NCBI GenBank assembly: GCA_902778265.1
Contig: CACYXI010000013.1
Span: forward strand, 1 to 41,324
DNA length: 41,324 nt
DNA from: an uncultured Bacteroidales bacterium
Lineage (GTDB): Bacteria; Bacteroidota; Bacteroidia; Bacteroidales; Bacteroidaceae
Direction of reading: 5' to 3'
Shown here piece after piece: positions 6,977-16,270 of this stretch; position 1 is the first letter of the stretch; each line of letters opens with the position of its first letter. A program made the position numbers and the translations under genes. The notes beneath the pieces were generated by a model, which ran no database searches, was not told where the DNA came from, and worked only from the letters and a program-made list of their open reading frames with translations.

Positions 6977-8788
6977 TTACAATCCAATCCTACCTTTCCA
7001 GTGCAGGAACCAGTTGTTCTGGTCTTTAAGGTCAACTGAAATACCGCTTGGAGCAGTTCCGTTTCTGCCTTGAATCTTCTTTTCAAGCCAAGCTGGGTCA
7101 TTTCGGCGAAGAGCCGCACGGAGGAGGTCATAGTATCGGTAGCCCTCGAAGGCAAACTCAAGTGCCTCCTCATCGATAATCATTTCCTCTACCTTATCCT
7201 GCTGCCAAGCAATCTGCTGGAGAGAATCCTTGATTTCTGGGTTGTATGGCATCTGGTAGTACTCGTTTGCAGGAGTAAAACCAGAACCACGACTGTGAAT
7301 ACCTATGGTGTTGACGGTGAATTTTGAGTATGCACTTGTGTTGACTACATATCCACCCGTAGAAGAAGACAGACGTGTACCTACGAAATGGAAGTTATCC
7401 ATAATCTTCTGGGCATCGGCTGTATAGTGTGGTAAGATACTGTCGTTCAGCACCTCTGTATTTACTCCTGATGATAGAATCTGGAACGCATAGCGTGGAT
7501 AGCCTGCACGGTTAAGAGCCTCTGCAAGGCGCAGATACACAAGTGTGCGACGATATATCTGTATGTTCTTTGTATCGTATTTGTATATGCGTTGATATGT
7601 GTATGATGCTCCATTTACAGGATTCGTGTAGTTTTCCTTTGTCTCCCATACCTGTGAAAGACGGAGGTCACCGCTCATATAGTTCTCTATTGTGGTTGGG
7701 GCATAGAGCACATCGCCGTAGTTATCGGCATAGCAGTATCTCTGAGCTGCGGAGAGATTGATCAGATACTGTGATGGAACAAGGCTGACCTGATAGTCGT
7801 TCTCTGCTCTTGAGTTGAAGATGTTGCGCAACTGACTATAATGTCCTTCTGATGGAATGGAGTCCATAGGTATGAGGGTGATAAGCTCGTTTGTCTTTGA
7901 AACAGACTTCTCTACACTTTCACCAAATGTCATAACTCTCCATGAGTAGTTCCAACTGGTCCATTCTGAGTTATTCCATTTCGTTGAATAGTCGGTTGTT
8001 GGATATATCGTATTCTTGCCATTACGGTTGTTGAGGTAGTCAAAATAATATTTGGCTGCCTCAAAATAGTTTTCAGCCCACAGATTGAGGTCGGCAAGTA
8101 CAAGGCGAACTGGAATGTAGAAATTCTTAGATGGAAGACTCTTGATGTCGCGATATGTAGGTGTGTCCTCATCTACGAGTTCCTGAAGTTTATCCTCGTT
8201 GATGAAGTAATTGCATATCTGCTTGATGTCGTACATAGGATACGATCTGTCAGACTCCTCTTTGGTCGTTATTGGTTCGGTGATGAAAGGCACACGGCCG
8301 TATGTGGTAACCAACTGAAGGTAAGTCCACGCACGTATAGCCTTTACCGCTGCATATTCCGCTCTGAAGATATACTGGTTACGGTTATTCTTCTGTTCGG
8401 TATTTGCCTTGGCAATGTAGTAGTTACAGTTATTGATTATAGCGTAATAGTCAACAGGTCGGTTATACACGTTATCATCGTCGATATTGAAGTTTGCGAC
8501 GGCGCGAAGGTCGGCTGATGTAGCTTCAGTAACTGTTACTAGATCACCACGTGCTTCACCCAGAAGTACTGTGCGGTCAGCTATTGCCTGAACCTTATTC
8601 AGTATTCCTGTGAGAGAATAAATTGTATCAGATGCATTCGTAAGATGCTCTGTCTCCGTATCAACTATGTAGGTTGATTCCTGGTCGAAGAAGTCGGAGC
8701 AACTACTTAGAGTAAAGAGTAAAGAGAAAAGTGTAATGTGGAATGACACTCTACTCTTGCTTATATGTTTTCTAATAAACTTTTTCAT
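6977..8788 (-). CDS. SusD-like (RagB/SusD) glycan-binding lipoprotein, second pair
   Basis: The 603-residue protein has a type II signal peptide with lipobox TLSSC (Cys30) followed by SDFFDQE, the charged export signal of surface lipoproteins in Bacteroidetes. The SusD fold is indicated by FFDQES near the N-terminus, the TPR-like helical middle (RAEYAAVKAIRAWTYLQL) and the late motif EALEFAFEGYRYYDLLR. SusD proteins cap the SusC barrel and help bind oligosaccharides. It follows its partner SusC (8896-12147) with a 107-bp gap. Its signal peptide is encoded by a short-period repeat (8700-8765) like those of the two FAS1 genes upstream. Substrate unknown. Confidence 0.93.
   Translation of the reverse strand: MKKFIRKHISKSRVSFHITLFSLLFTLSSCSDFFDQESTYIVDTETEHLTNASDTIYSLTGILNKVQAIADRTVLLGEARGDLVTVTEATSADLRAVANFNIDDDNVYNRPVDYYAIINNCNYYIAKANTEQKNNRNQYIFRAEYAAVKAIRAWTYLQLVTTYGRVPFITEPITTKEESDRSYPMYDIKQICNYFINEDKLQELVDEDTPTYRDIKSLPSKNFYIPVRLVLADLNLWAENYFEAAKYYFDYLNNRNGKNTIYPTTDYSTKWNNSEWTSWNYSWRVMTFGESVEKSVSKTNELITLIPMDSIPSEGHYSQLRNIFNSRAENDYQVSLVPSQYLINLSAAQRYCYADNYGDVLYAPTTIENYMSGDLRLSQVWETKENYTNPVNGASYTYQRIYKYDTKNIQIYRRTLVYLRLAEALNRAGYPRYAFQILSSGVNTEVLNDSILPHYTADAQKIMDNFHFVGTRLSSSTGGYVVNTSAYSKFTVNTIGIHSRGSGFTPANEYYQMPYNPEIKDSLQQIAWQQDKVEEMIIDEEALEFAFEGYRYYDLLRAALRRNDPAWLEKKIQGRNGTAPSGISVDLKDQNNWFLHWKGRIGL
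8700..8765. repeat. Heptamer-type inverted repeat inside the SusD signal peptide
   Basis: GAGTAAA-type units face ACTCTACTCT on the other arm. This segment is in frame and codes for SRVSFHITLFSLLFTLS of the signal peptide. It is related to the segments at 13968-14050 and 16109-16210. Confidence 0.6.
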
Positions 8789-8802
8789 AACGAATATATT
8801 TT

Positions 8803-8895
8803 TAATGAAAAATGAAAAGTGAACAATGAAAAATACAAGTAATGTCTATACTTTAGAAAGTAATATGTATTTTATGATTTTTCATTTTTCATTTT
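8803..8895. repeat. Intergenic inverted repeat with ATGAAAA heptamer arms
   Basis: Left arm: near-tandem ATGAAAA, ATGAAAA, GTGAACA, ATGAAAA. Right arm: TTTTTCA repeats at 8877-8895, running into the stop codon of the SusC gene. The spacer is A/T-rich. No gene is seen. Confidence 0.7.
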
Positions 8896-11800
8896 TTACA
8901 GGTTTATCTTCACTCCTGCCACGAAGCTTCTGCTCTGTCCTACGTAGCCGAGGTCGATGCCCTGACCTATGACAGCAGAAGAACTGGAGAACTCAGGATC
9001 GGTACCGAGATACTTAGTGAGCGTGAACACATTGTTCGCCTGAATCCAGAACTGTAGTCCCTGAAGGAATGTAGAGTTCAGAGGAAGGTCATAGCTTAGG
9101 GTTACGGACTTCAGCTTGAGGTATGAGCCATCCTCAATCCAACGGTCAGAGAAGCGTGAGTTCGCCATCGGATCCTGGAATGTAGCCTTTGGCATGTTTG
9201 TCACATTGCCCTCTGCCATCCAGCGCTGTGTCATGGTCGTTGTCTGGTTCATGAAGCGTGAGCCTGATTCCAACTGCTGACGCATATAGTTATACACGTC
9301 GTTGCCGAGGCTGTATGTGAAGTTAACGTCAAGTCTGAAATTCTTCCATGAGAGAGAAGAGAATATATTACCGTAGATGTCTGGGTTTGGATCACCGATA
9401 ACAGTGCGATCCTTCTCATTAATCTCATAGTCGTCGTTCATATCCTCAAATATTATATCACCAGCCTCGAAATAGTTCTTCTTCACACCGTTGGCATCAA
9501 GAACATACAGCTTTGCGTCCTGAGCCTGCTTTGTGGTTGCGAACACACCCTTGGTGCGGTAGCCGTAGAACAGGTTGGCTGCATTGCCTTCCTGAGTAAG
9601 TATTGTAGCACCGTTGATGTCGGTCGTATAACTGGTCATGCCGTTGTTAAGTCCGAGACTCGTAATCTTGTTCTTGTAGTGGCCTACGCTTGCAGCGAGT
9701 TCCCAACTCCAGTCCTTTGTTGCTATCACCTTTCCACGTACGTTTACATCATAGCCATGGTTCTGCAGTTCGCCAGTGTTAGCCCAGTTCTGCTCAATGC
9801 CTGATAGGAAACTGAGTTCCTGAAGTGCGAGAAGTCCTGTGGTTGACGACTTGAACACGTTAAAGCCAATGGAGAGGCGGTTGCCGAGGAAGTTACCGTC
9901 AAAGCCAATGTTGAACCTACGTGTCGTCTCCCACTTTATAGCCGTATTGCCGATACCTGCGAAGGCAAGTCCGGAGATAGCGTTAAGGTAGAGCAGCGGA
10001 CCGAAGTACGACCTTGCTGCAAACACGTCAATATCATCATTACCGCTAATATCGAAACCTGCGGTAAGGCGCAGATGGTCAATACCCTGAATCCCTGCAA
10101 ACCAAGGCTCATTGGTTATAATCCATGCACCTTGAACAGATGGGAACAATCCCCATACCGCGTTCATCATCTTGAGTCCACCATTAGCATCCTTGCCAAA
10201 TCGTGACGAACCGCTTGCCGTAAGGTTCACCTGTGCAAAATAGCGCCCAAGGAAGTTATAGTTGCCCTGTACGTACATATCCATATTATTCCACGACTCA
10301 TCCACACCGTTGCTCTGCGCATTCATAAGGCTTGAGCTCATAAACGGAGTCTTGTCCGAGCCTGTGTTATATCCAAGCTGACGGCTGCGAGTGTAGTTTT
10401 CGAAGTTCATGCGTACACCGCTGAATACCGCTACGTCGTGAGCATCATAGCGGTTATTCCACGTAAGACGTGTATCGCTCTGAATAGAGTTCTGCTTAGT
10501 GGCAAGCGAGCTTACAAGGTTCTCTCTATAGCCTGAAACGCTCGATACATAGAATGTCGGAACACCATTTATCGGAACATAGTACTTATTGTTGGTGTTT
10601 ACGAGCGTATAGCTGAAGTGCTCGCTAAGTATGAGATTGTCATTAAACTGATACTTTGGAGTAACGGCAATGTTGAGTAGTGAGTTCTCAAATCGGTTCT
10701 TGTTCTCTGCTTCGGCATATTTGTTGAATGCCACTGGATTACCCAACTTATAGTTGTAGTTGCTGTACAGAGCCAGAGCCTCGTCAAGATACGTTTCATC
10801 GGTTATGTCGATATACGAATCCGAAATCTTACCAGCACCGTATGAATATGGGCTGATGAAAGGCGACTTGACGTATGCAAGGAATGAAGGAGCGGTAGGA
10901 GTACCCTCATCGTATGTCACAGGAGCACCATCATCGCGAATGTCGCGTGTGAGGTTAGAGAAAGAGGCATCGAACCTTACACCCAGTTCTTGTGTTATCT
11001 GCACGTCTGTGTTGAACCTGATGTTAAGTCGCATCATGTCATTATCCTTCAAGGTGCTGTTTGCAAGCGTATAGCCAACCGAAAGGTTATACTGAGCCAC
11101 ATCGTCACCACCCTCAATGTTGATACCATAGTTCTGTGTCAGGGCATTGCGATAGATATAATCCTTCCAGTCTGTATTGTTGTGATACTGGTTATAGTAG
11201 TAATAGTCAGGATCAGCATTAAGAAACTTAAAGTCGCTACGCTTGGTATCGACTGTCTTCAGTAGGGTAGAGGCATAGCTACGATACTGCTCTGCATCCA
11301 TCATGTCATAGTACTTAGGCTCTGTTGTCACACCGGCAGATAGGTTTGCCGTGATGCGAGTGGCAAGGCTCTTTGAGCGACGTGTCCTGATTTCAATCAC
11401 GCCATTAGCACCGCGAGCACCATATAGAGCCGTACCGTTACGAACTATGGAAATATCCTCTATGTCAGCAGGATTGATGTTGGTGAGAATGTCGTTGACG
11501 AAACCATTGTGAAGCATTTCTCTGCCATACTGCTGTTCCACTATCACACCGTCAATCACAACGAGAGGCTGTGCATTGGCATTCAAAGAGTTCAGACCCT
11601 GAATGAATGTGTTCTGACCAATGCCAGGTGTACCGCTACGTTGAGTGCTATAAGCGTAAGCACCAAGTTGCTTTTGTACCTCCTCCTTTATGTTGATAGC
11701 ATTGGAGTATGTGAAATTATTGGCTGAAGCCAGATTGCGAACGTCAGTATGCTCCGTATATTCAGACTTGAACGAGGCATTAAGCAGTCGCGCGGTGCGC

Positions 11801-12147
11801 TGTGTCTCGTTTGTATCAAGACCTATAACAACAGGGTTGTAGCTTGGTGTAGAAACGTATAGGGCAGAAGCGAATTGTGGAATATTGACGGTATAGTTAC
11901 CCTTGTCATCAGTCAGAGCGCTGAATCCCTCAATGCCTTGAGCCTTGACCATGGCACCAGAAATAGGTTGCCCTGTTGCAGCATCGATCACTGTACCCTT
12001 AACGGTACGTGTCTCGTATTTCTTTTGGGGCTTCCTCGTCTTACGTACAATAGTCTGGGTAGCATCCTCAGTCTCTTCCTCTTGAGCAGAAACGCCCAGA
12101 GGAAAAGCCATAAGCATTGTAAGTCCGTATAAAATATATCGTTTCAT
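8896..12147 (-). CDS. SusC-like TonB-dependent outer-membrane transporter, second pair
   Basis: The 1083-residue protein has a signal peptide (LGVSAQ, about 1-22), a polar stretch (EEETEDATQ), a carboxypeptidase-regulatory-like domain (about 48-130, TVKGTVIDAATGQPISGAMV), a plug (about 150-260, GQNTFIQGLNSLNANAQPLV, VVIDG and ISIVRNGTALYGARGANGVI) and a 22-strand-type barrel. This is the SusC/RagA architecture that imports oligosaccharides with its SusD partner. Two oddities: I see no TonB-box-like EVVV stretch before the plug, and the last residues are KINL, not a terminal aromatic. It lies 109 bp after the third FAS1 gene and is the first gene of the second SusCD pair. Confidence 0.93.
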   Translation of the reverse strand: MKRYILYGLTMLMAFPLGVSAQEEETEDATQTIVRKTRKPQKKYETRTVKGTVIDAATGQPISGAMVKAQGIEGFSALTDDKGNYTVNIPQFASALYVSTPSYNPVVIGLDTNETQRTARLLNASFKSEYTEHTDVRNLASANNFTYSNAINIKEEVQKQLGAYAYSTQRSGTPGIGQNTFIQGLNSLNANAQPLVVIDGVIVEQQYGREMLHNGFVNDILTNINPADIEDISIVRNGTALYGARGANGVIEIRTRRSKSLATRITANLSAGVTTEPKYYDMMDAEQYRSYASTLLKTVDTKRSDFKFLNADPDYYYYNQYHNNTDWKDYIYRNALTQNYGINIEGGDDVAQYNLSVGYTLANSTLKDNDMMRLNIRFNTDVQITQELGVRFDASFSNLTRDIRDDGAPVTYDEGTPTAPSFLAYVKSPFISPYSYGAGKISDSYIDITDETYLDEALALYSNYNYKLGNPVAFNKYAEAENKNRFENSLLNIAVTPKYQFNDNLILSEHFSYTLVNTNNKYYVPINGVPTFYVSSVSGYRENLVSSLATKQNSIQSDTRLTWNNRYDAHDVAVFSGVRMNFENYTRSRQLGYNTGSDKTPFMSSSLMNAQSNGVDESWNNMDMYVQGNYNFLGRYFAQVNLTASGSSRFGKDANGGLKMMNAVWGLFPSVQGAWIITNEPWFAGIQGIDHLRLTAGFDISGNDDIDVFAARSYFGPLLYLNAISGLAFAGIGNTAIKWETTRRFNIGFDGNFLGNRLSIGFNVFKSSTTGLLALQELSFLSGIEQNWANTGELQNHGYDVNVRGKVIATKDWSWELAASVGHYKNKITSLGLNNGMTSYTTDINGATILTQEGNAANLFYGYRTKGVFATTKQAQDAKLYVLDANGVKKNYFEAGDIIFEDMNDDYEINEKDRTVIGDPNPDIYGNIFSSLSWKNFRLDVNFTYSLGNDVYNYMRQQLESGSRFMNQTTTMTQRWMAEGNVTNMPKATFQDPMANSRFSDRWIEDGSYLKLKSVTLSYDLPLNSTFLQGLQFWIQANNVFTLTKYLGTDPEFSSSSAVIGQGIDLGYVGQSRSFVAGVKINL

Positions 12148-12149
12148 AA

Positions 12150-12250
12150 ATTCTATTTACTTTATTTAATTACTATTACAATTTACTAATTACTTAGTTA
12201 CATCAATTAGGTATATTGGTAATTTGTACATTGTAAATGGTAAATTGAAC
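12150..12250. repeat. A/T-rich AATTACT / GTAAATT heptamer repeats
   Basis: Imperfect AATTACT/CTAATTA units (12168-12205) face GTACATT, GTAAATG, GTAAATT units (12217-12248). This fills the gap between the SusC gene and the FAS1 gene upstream. Confidence 0.5.
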
Positions 12251-12256
12251 ATGATC

Positions 12257-14065
12257 TTACTCTTCCATGTGCGGTACCAGTTTCAACTGGTCAATACGAA
12301 GTGATCTCGTGTATATCTTCTTTGTAACATCCGAGCCTCTTACGTTGATTTCAACAAGAGCCTTTACCTGTGCTTCTGGCAAGTTGTACGAACATGTAGG
12401 GAATTCGAATGTACCGATGTGGATTTCGTGTACTCTTGTAGGATCAACAAGGAAGGTGTTTTTTCTTGTTGAACTGTCATAGCTTATTTCACCGCCGTCC
12501 TCTTCTGATACGACCTTCGATACCTCATTGCCATCCATGTCGTGCCAATACAGTGTAACGCCGAATCGGGTAGGCAATGTATCGGTTGCCATAATGTCAC
12601 CTGCTGTTGCCGGTGCTGTAACAACGTACATGTCGTATTTCTGGTTTGACAGAACATTCCAGAAATCAAACAGCGCTCCCATATCCTTCAGGTTGGCAGG
12701 AATAAGGGTATAGTACATATTGTTCGACACCTTGTTATAGAAAGGATTGTCACTCGTCACAGTTGTTGAGGTCCAGCTTGGCTTTGCCTCGGGAATAGCG
12801 CCAGTGAGAGAGTCAAGGGTACTTCTCCCCTCTGCCTCCATTACTATATTCATAAGAACTGTCTTTCTGCGGTCAACATTCCACTTGTCAGCCTTCATCA
12901 CAACACCATTACTGCACACCTTCTTACTCTTTACTGTAGAGAAAATGCCGTCGGGGGCGTATGGATTTTCGAACTGGAATGGCTTGATGTCGTATGAACC
13001 GAATATCAATTTCCTGTCATTGTATGATATTGCTAATGGTGACACTATGGAGTCGAGATTCTCTGTCATGCCAAGGAGAGGATTTGTGGTCTTGCTGAAC
13101 TGCATACCAGTGAGGATAAAGAAACGTGGAAATACCCACATAAGAGAGTCGCGACCAGCCACTTTCTTGTCGTATTGGAAAAGGGTGATATTCTTGTCGT
13201 ACTGCTCCTTCCAAGCCTTGTTTGTTGGCATAAGGGTATAGTAACAGCTATCCTCGTTGTTGAGTTTGGCTTTTAGCCAGAGGTTTAGCAGTTCGTTCTG
13301 AGTCACGGTTACAGAATCCAAATAGTGCTGCTTACCTTTGATAATCTCACCTGGTACAGACTCACTCTCCTTGAATTCTTCAACGTGAAACTGATATGGA
13401 TCTGACATATAAAGGAAATGGCGCACACTATCAAGTTCCTCATCCATCTTGGCGTATTCAAAGATGTTTGGAATATAGTTTGCAACATCATCAATTGTGA
13501 ACAGAACTCCGTTTCCAGTCTGCTTGTTGATGCTGGTGAAATTCTTACCCGAAAACGTACTATTCGTAAGACCGATAGATTTGCCATTCATCATTCGGAT
13601 TGTGGTATCTGCGGTTTCATTGGCAACAGAATAGTTGTATAAGGCGATATGATTCATTACAAACTCCTTGATAGCTGTATTCTTCTCGCCTTTCAGTCCC
13701 TTGGCAAGTTCAGTCTGGTATTTGCTGATAATGGCATTTGCATCTGCATCAGTAAAACTGTTGTTGGTTGGTGCAAATACGGTGAACACCTGACTACTGG
13801 CAAGTGACTTATCATAGCCCGTAGCCTCAATAACCTTGGCGAAATTTGATAATTCCTGATTATTTTTTATGGACTCCCACAGGTTGCCCTCACCCATAGT
13901 GACAGACTTATAGTGATCGTCCCATGTGTCGGTACAGGAAATTAGGCCGAGTGGACTTAGTGTAAAGAGTAAAGTGTAAAGTGTAGTGTTGAATGACATC
14001 TTATTCTTTATTCTATACACTTTACTCTTTAAACTGTTAATATGTCTTTGAATTGATCTTTTCAT
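12257..14065 (-). CDS. FAS1 (fasciclin) domain surface lipoprotein, third of three
   Basis: I chose the ATG at 14065 (602 residues, MKRSIQRHIN). The adjacent FAS1 gene begins with the near-identical MKSSIQRHIK and has the same upstream DNA, whereas the frame only happens to stay open to 14110. The lipobox LISC gives Cys44, followed by TDTWDDHYK. A FAS1 module is seen at about 50-210 (NFAKVIEATGYDKSLASSQ, VFTVFAPTNNSFTD, FVMNHIALYNYS, NGVLFTIDDV), a second, degenerate one at about 210-400 (YYTLMPTNKAWKEQY), then a beta-rich C-terminal region (about 440-600). FAS1 domains mediate adhesion or carbohydrate/protein binding. In this position the protein likely sits on the surface with the SusCD complexes (inference). 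It follows the second FAS1 gene by 51 bp. Confidence 0.85.
   Translation of the reverse strand: MKRSIQRHINSLKSKVYRIKNKMSFNTTLYTLLFTLSPLGLISCTDTWDDHYKSVTMGEGNLWESIKNNQELSNFAKVIEATGYDKSLASSQVFTVFAPTNNSFTDADANAIISKYQTELAKGLKGEKNTAIKEFVMNHIALYNYSVANETADTTIRMMNGKSIGLTNSTFSGKNFTSINKQTGNGVLFTIDDVANYIPNIFEYAKMDEELDSVRHFLYMSDPYQFHVEEFKESESVPGEIIKGKQHYLDSVTVTQNELLNLWLKAKLNNEDSCYYTLMPTNKAWKEQYDKNITLFQYDKKVAGRDSLMWVFPRFFILTGMQFSKTTNPLLGMTENLDSIVSPLAISYNDRKLIFGSYDIKPFQFENPYAPDGIFSTVKSKKVCSNGVVMKADKWNVDRRKTVLMNIVMEAEGRSTLDSLTGAIPEAKPSWTSTTVTSDNPFYNKVSNNMYYTLIPANLKDMGALFDFWNVLSNQKYDMYVVTAPATAGDIMATDTLPTRFGVTLYWHDMDGNEVSKVVSEEDGGEISYDSSTRKNTFLVDPTRVHEIHIGTFEFPTCSYNLPEAQVKALVEINVRGSDVTKKIYTRSLRIDQLKLVPHMEE
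13968..14050. repeat. Heptamer inverted repeat inside a FAS1 signal peptide
   Basis: The + strand has GTGTAAA, GAGTAAA, GTGTAAA units facing TTATTCT, TTATTCT, ATACACT, TTACTCT units. It is in frame and encodes KSKVYRIKNKMSF and LYTLLFTLS of the signal peptide. A close copy lies at 16109-16210. Confidence 0.75.
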
Positions 14066-14116
14066 ATCGTATATACTATATACATTACTCATTAATCTTT
14101 TCTCTTTCATCTCTCT

Positions 14117-16222
14117 TTAGAGGTCATCCTCTGATGCTCCACTGCCGGAAACACCATATACAGATTTTGGTACGAGTTCAAGATAGTCGAGCATAGCCTC
14201 CTTCTTCTTTGCAAGTACGGTAGATACGTTCTTGATGCGGAGAGTATGTGTCTTACCTGCCTCTATGTTTACTGTACAGAGTACCTTACGTACAGTGTGT
14301 GACATTTGAGAGAATGTATTATATTTGCCAGCCTTTGTGCCGTCAGAACTGTTGAATACAGAGTGAGGACCACGATAGTATCCTTTATTCTTCAGAATCT
14401 TGAAATCCTCCTGACGTTTGTCATTATCTTCTCTAATGTTCAGATAGTCTGGGAATGAAGAGCCATATACGCTTGGAAGGTCGATAGGTTCTGCCATGTT
14501 AAGAGGAATACCTGTTGCCTTACCGTCGAAGTATATCTGCACCTGACCGCGTTCTGCACCATCAGCTTTACTCATAGGAGCAAAGCCAAGACGGATTTGC
14601 CATTCGCCAGAGAATGGAACAGGTGGAATGTTGAATGTTATGTCGAATACTTCCTGTGCATCCATCTCGTCACCATTCATTGAATAGTAGCCTGAACGTG
14701 GATACCAATAAGTAAGACGGCTGTCACCTCTTAATATTACACCATTAAGATAGCCTTGAGGGAACTGATAGTTCTTACCCACATTTGAACCTCCGATATT
14801 CTGACCGTTCATACGCATATTATTGGTCATAATCTCAGGGAATATTGTTGAGAAATCCATACGGATGCGACAGTTGTCCACGTTATCGCGTGTGTTCTCA
14901 TCGAATTTCAGAATATCATCCACGTAGAAGTATATTCCGTTTACGGCATTATTATCATATTTTTCTGGAACAGTAGGTAGAACGTGAACACCATTTGTGT
15001 TATGTGTGTCATCATATCTACGATTGAGATAACGATCACCTACTATACCTGTTGGACCAGCCCATTTGCTTACAGTTAGTTTCTCAACCTTTAGCATAGT
15101 GTATGGTAGCATTGTGGTGTACCATTCGGTTGGGTTCACTATGTCAATATCAATACCTGCATCCTCACGTACGGTAAGGAAGTTGTAACCTTGAACGTTA
15201 CGATCAAGGATATGATACTGAAGAAGTCGCTTTAGTGGGTTGATTGAATCCGTGAGATGTTCAAATTTCCAGCCTTCCTTGTTTACATCCTCTGGATATA
15301 TTGAAGAGTATATCTTAACGGCCTCATCATAGAGTCCTTTAACATCGTTAATACCTTTTCTTTTGAGAACCACATCAGGAACCACAAAGGCGGTGAAACC
15401 ATAGAGACGTTTCTCCGGGTAATAGACAGCCTCTGCATTTCTGGCACCAGTTTGTATTGACTGTACATCCCATTTGGAGTTCTTATATTTCTCATACATC
15501 TCTGCATATTGGCGATCTTCAACGCTATCCATACGCTCATCAAGACCAGTCTCATGAATTGCATTAGCGAAGATAGATACTTCATCGTTCTGAAGTAAGA
15601 GTGATCCCACAGTCTTCGTTGAATTTTCCAGAACAACATCAATCTGCTGTATGATACCATTCTCAACAGAATCATCCTGAAGCTCAAAGCTGATTGTTGA
15701 GTTGCTGTTTACCACAACGACCGAGTTGTTATTTGCATCAGTCTTGTGTTCTACCTGAACATTACGCTTAATCATGTTCTGGGTAGCAAGCATACCATCT
15801 GCCATATCTGATACAGAATACATCTCTGGGAGAAGATGTGTTCGTGCTATTGTATCGCATTGAGAATCAGAGAGATCATCAATGGATGAATAGTTGTACT
15901 TTCTGAGATATGCGTTTACTGCATCATTATTTGGCAGGAAGCATGTATAGTGACCGTATGCCGAAAGCTGATCCATGAGACCTGCACGCTCAACGATGGT
16001 TGCAAACTGGCTGAAATTCTCGTTGTCTTGCAGATACTGACTCATCATCTTACCTGTGAAGGTGTAATAGCTCTCAGCATCTGGTTCGTCAGAACAAGAT
16101 GAGAAGGTGCAACTGAGTGTAAAGAGTAAAGTGTAAAGTGGAATGTAGAATGATAGCTTACTCTTTACTCTATACCCTTTACTCTTTAAACTTTTAATAT
16201 GTCTTTGAATTGAACTTTTCAT
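14117..16222 (-). CDS. FAS1 (fasciclin) domain surface lipoprotein, second of three
   Basis: The 701-residue lipoprotein has lipobox FSSC (Cys43) followed by SDEPDAES, an export signal for surface display. A clear FAS1 module lies at about 55-205 (MMSQYLQDNENFSQFATIVE, HYTCFLPNNDAVNAYLRKY, GIIQQIDVVLE). A second FAS1-like module lies at about 205-455 (SIFANAIHETGLDERMDS, YGFTAFVVPD, LLQYHILDRN, VNGIYFYVDDIL). The C-terminal 240 residues are beta-rich (FSGEWQIRLGFAPMSKADG, VQIYFDGKATGIPLN) and resemble a jelly-roll ligand-binding domain. The signal peptide has a very long n-region made from DNA repeats (16109-16210). The gene sits 48 bp after SusD1 and 51 bp before the third FAS1 gene, so the genes are probably co-transcribed. 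Ligand unknown. Confidence 0.87.
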   Translation of the reverse strand: MKSSIQRHIKSLKSKGYRVKSKLSFYIPLYTLLFTLSCTFSSCSDEPDAESYYTFTGKMMSQYLQDNENFSQFATIVERAGLMDQLSAYGHYTCFLPNNDAVNAYLRKYNYSSIDDLSDSQCDTIARTHLLPEMYSVSDMADGMLATQNMIKRNVQVEHKTDANNNSVVVVNSNSTISFELQDDSVENGIIQQIDVVLENSTKTVGSLLLQNDEVSIFANAIHETGLDERMDSVEDRQYAEMYEKYKNSKWDVQSIQTGARNAEAVYYPEKRLYGFTAFVVPDVVLKRKGINDVKGLYDEAVKIYSSIYPEDVNKEGWKFEHLTDSINPLKRLLQYHILDRNVQGYNFLTVREDAGIDIDIVNPTEWYTTMLPYTMLKVEKLTVSKWAGPTGIVGDRYLNRRYDDTHNTNGVHVLPTVPEKYDNNAVNGIYFYVDDILKFDENTRDNVDNCRIRMDFSTIFPEIMTNNMRMNGQNIGGSNVGKNYQFPQGYLNGVILRGDSRLTYWYPRSGYYSMNGDEMDAQEVFDITFNIPPVPFSGEWQIRLGFAPMSKADGAERGQVQIYFDGKATGIPLNMAEPIDLPSVYGSSFPDYLNIREDNDKRQEDFKILKNKGYYRGPHSVFNSSDGTKAGKYNTFSQMSHTVRKVLCTVNIEAGKTHTLRIKNVSTVLAKKKEAMLDYLELVPKSVYGVSGSGASEDDL
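16109..16210. repeat. Heptamer inverted repeat inside a FAS1 signal peptide
   Basis: GTGTAAA, GAGTAAA, GTGTAAA units face TTACTCT, TTACTCT, ATACCCT, TTACTCT units. It is in frame in the FAS1 gene and close in sequence to 13968-14050, including the AATATGTCTTTGAATTGA segment that encodes SIQRHI. Confidence 0.78.
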
Positions 16223-16270
16223 ATCGTATATACTATTTACATTATTCGATACTCTTTGCTCTTTAATCCT

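Noticed and set aside
12747-13241. 164-residue plus-strand open frame
   Set aside because: Antisense to the FAS1 gene, no motif, and no promoter in a suitable place.
14066-14110. N-terminal extension of the third FAS1 protein (start at 14110)
   Set aside because: The extension matches non-coding upstream DNA of the neighbouring FAS1 gene, so the internal Met at 14065 is preferred.
13968-16210. Diversity-generating retroelement-type template/variable repeats
   Set aside because: No reverse transcriptase gene and no adenine-specific pattern of differences. The repeats are simple short-period units.
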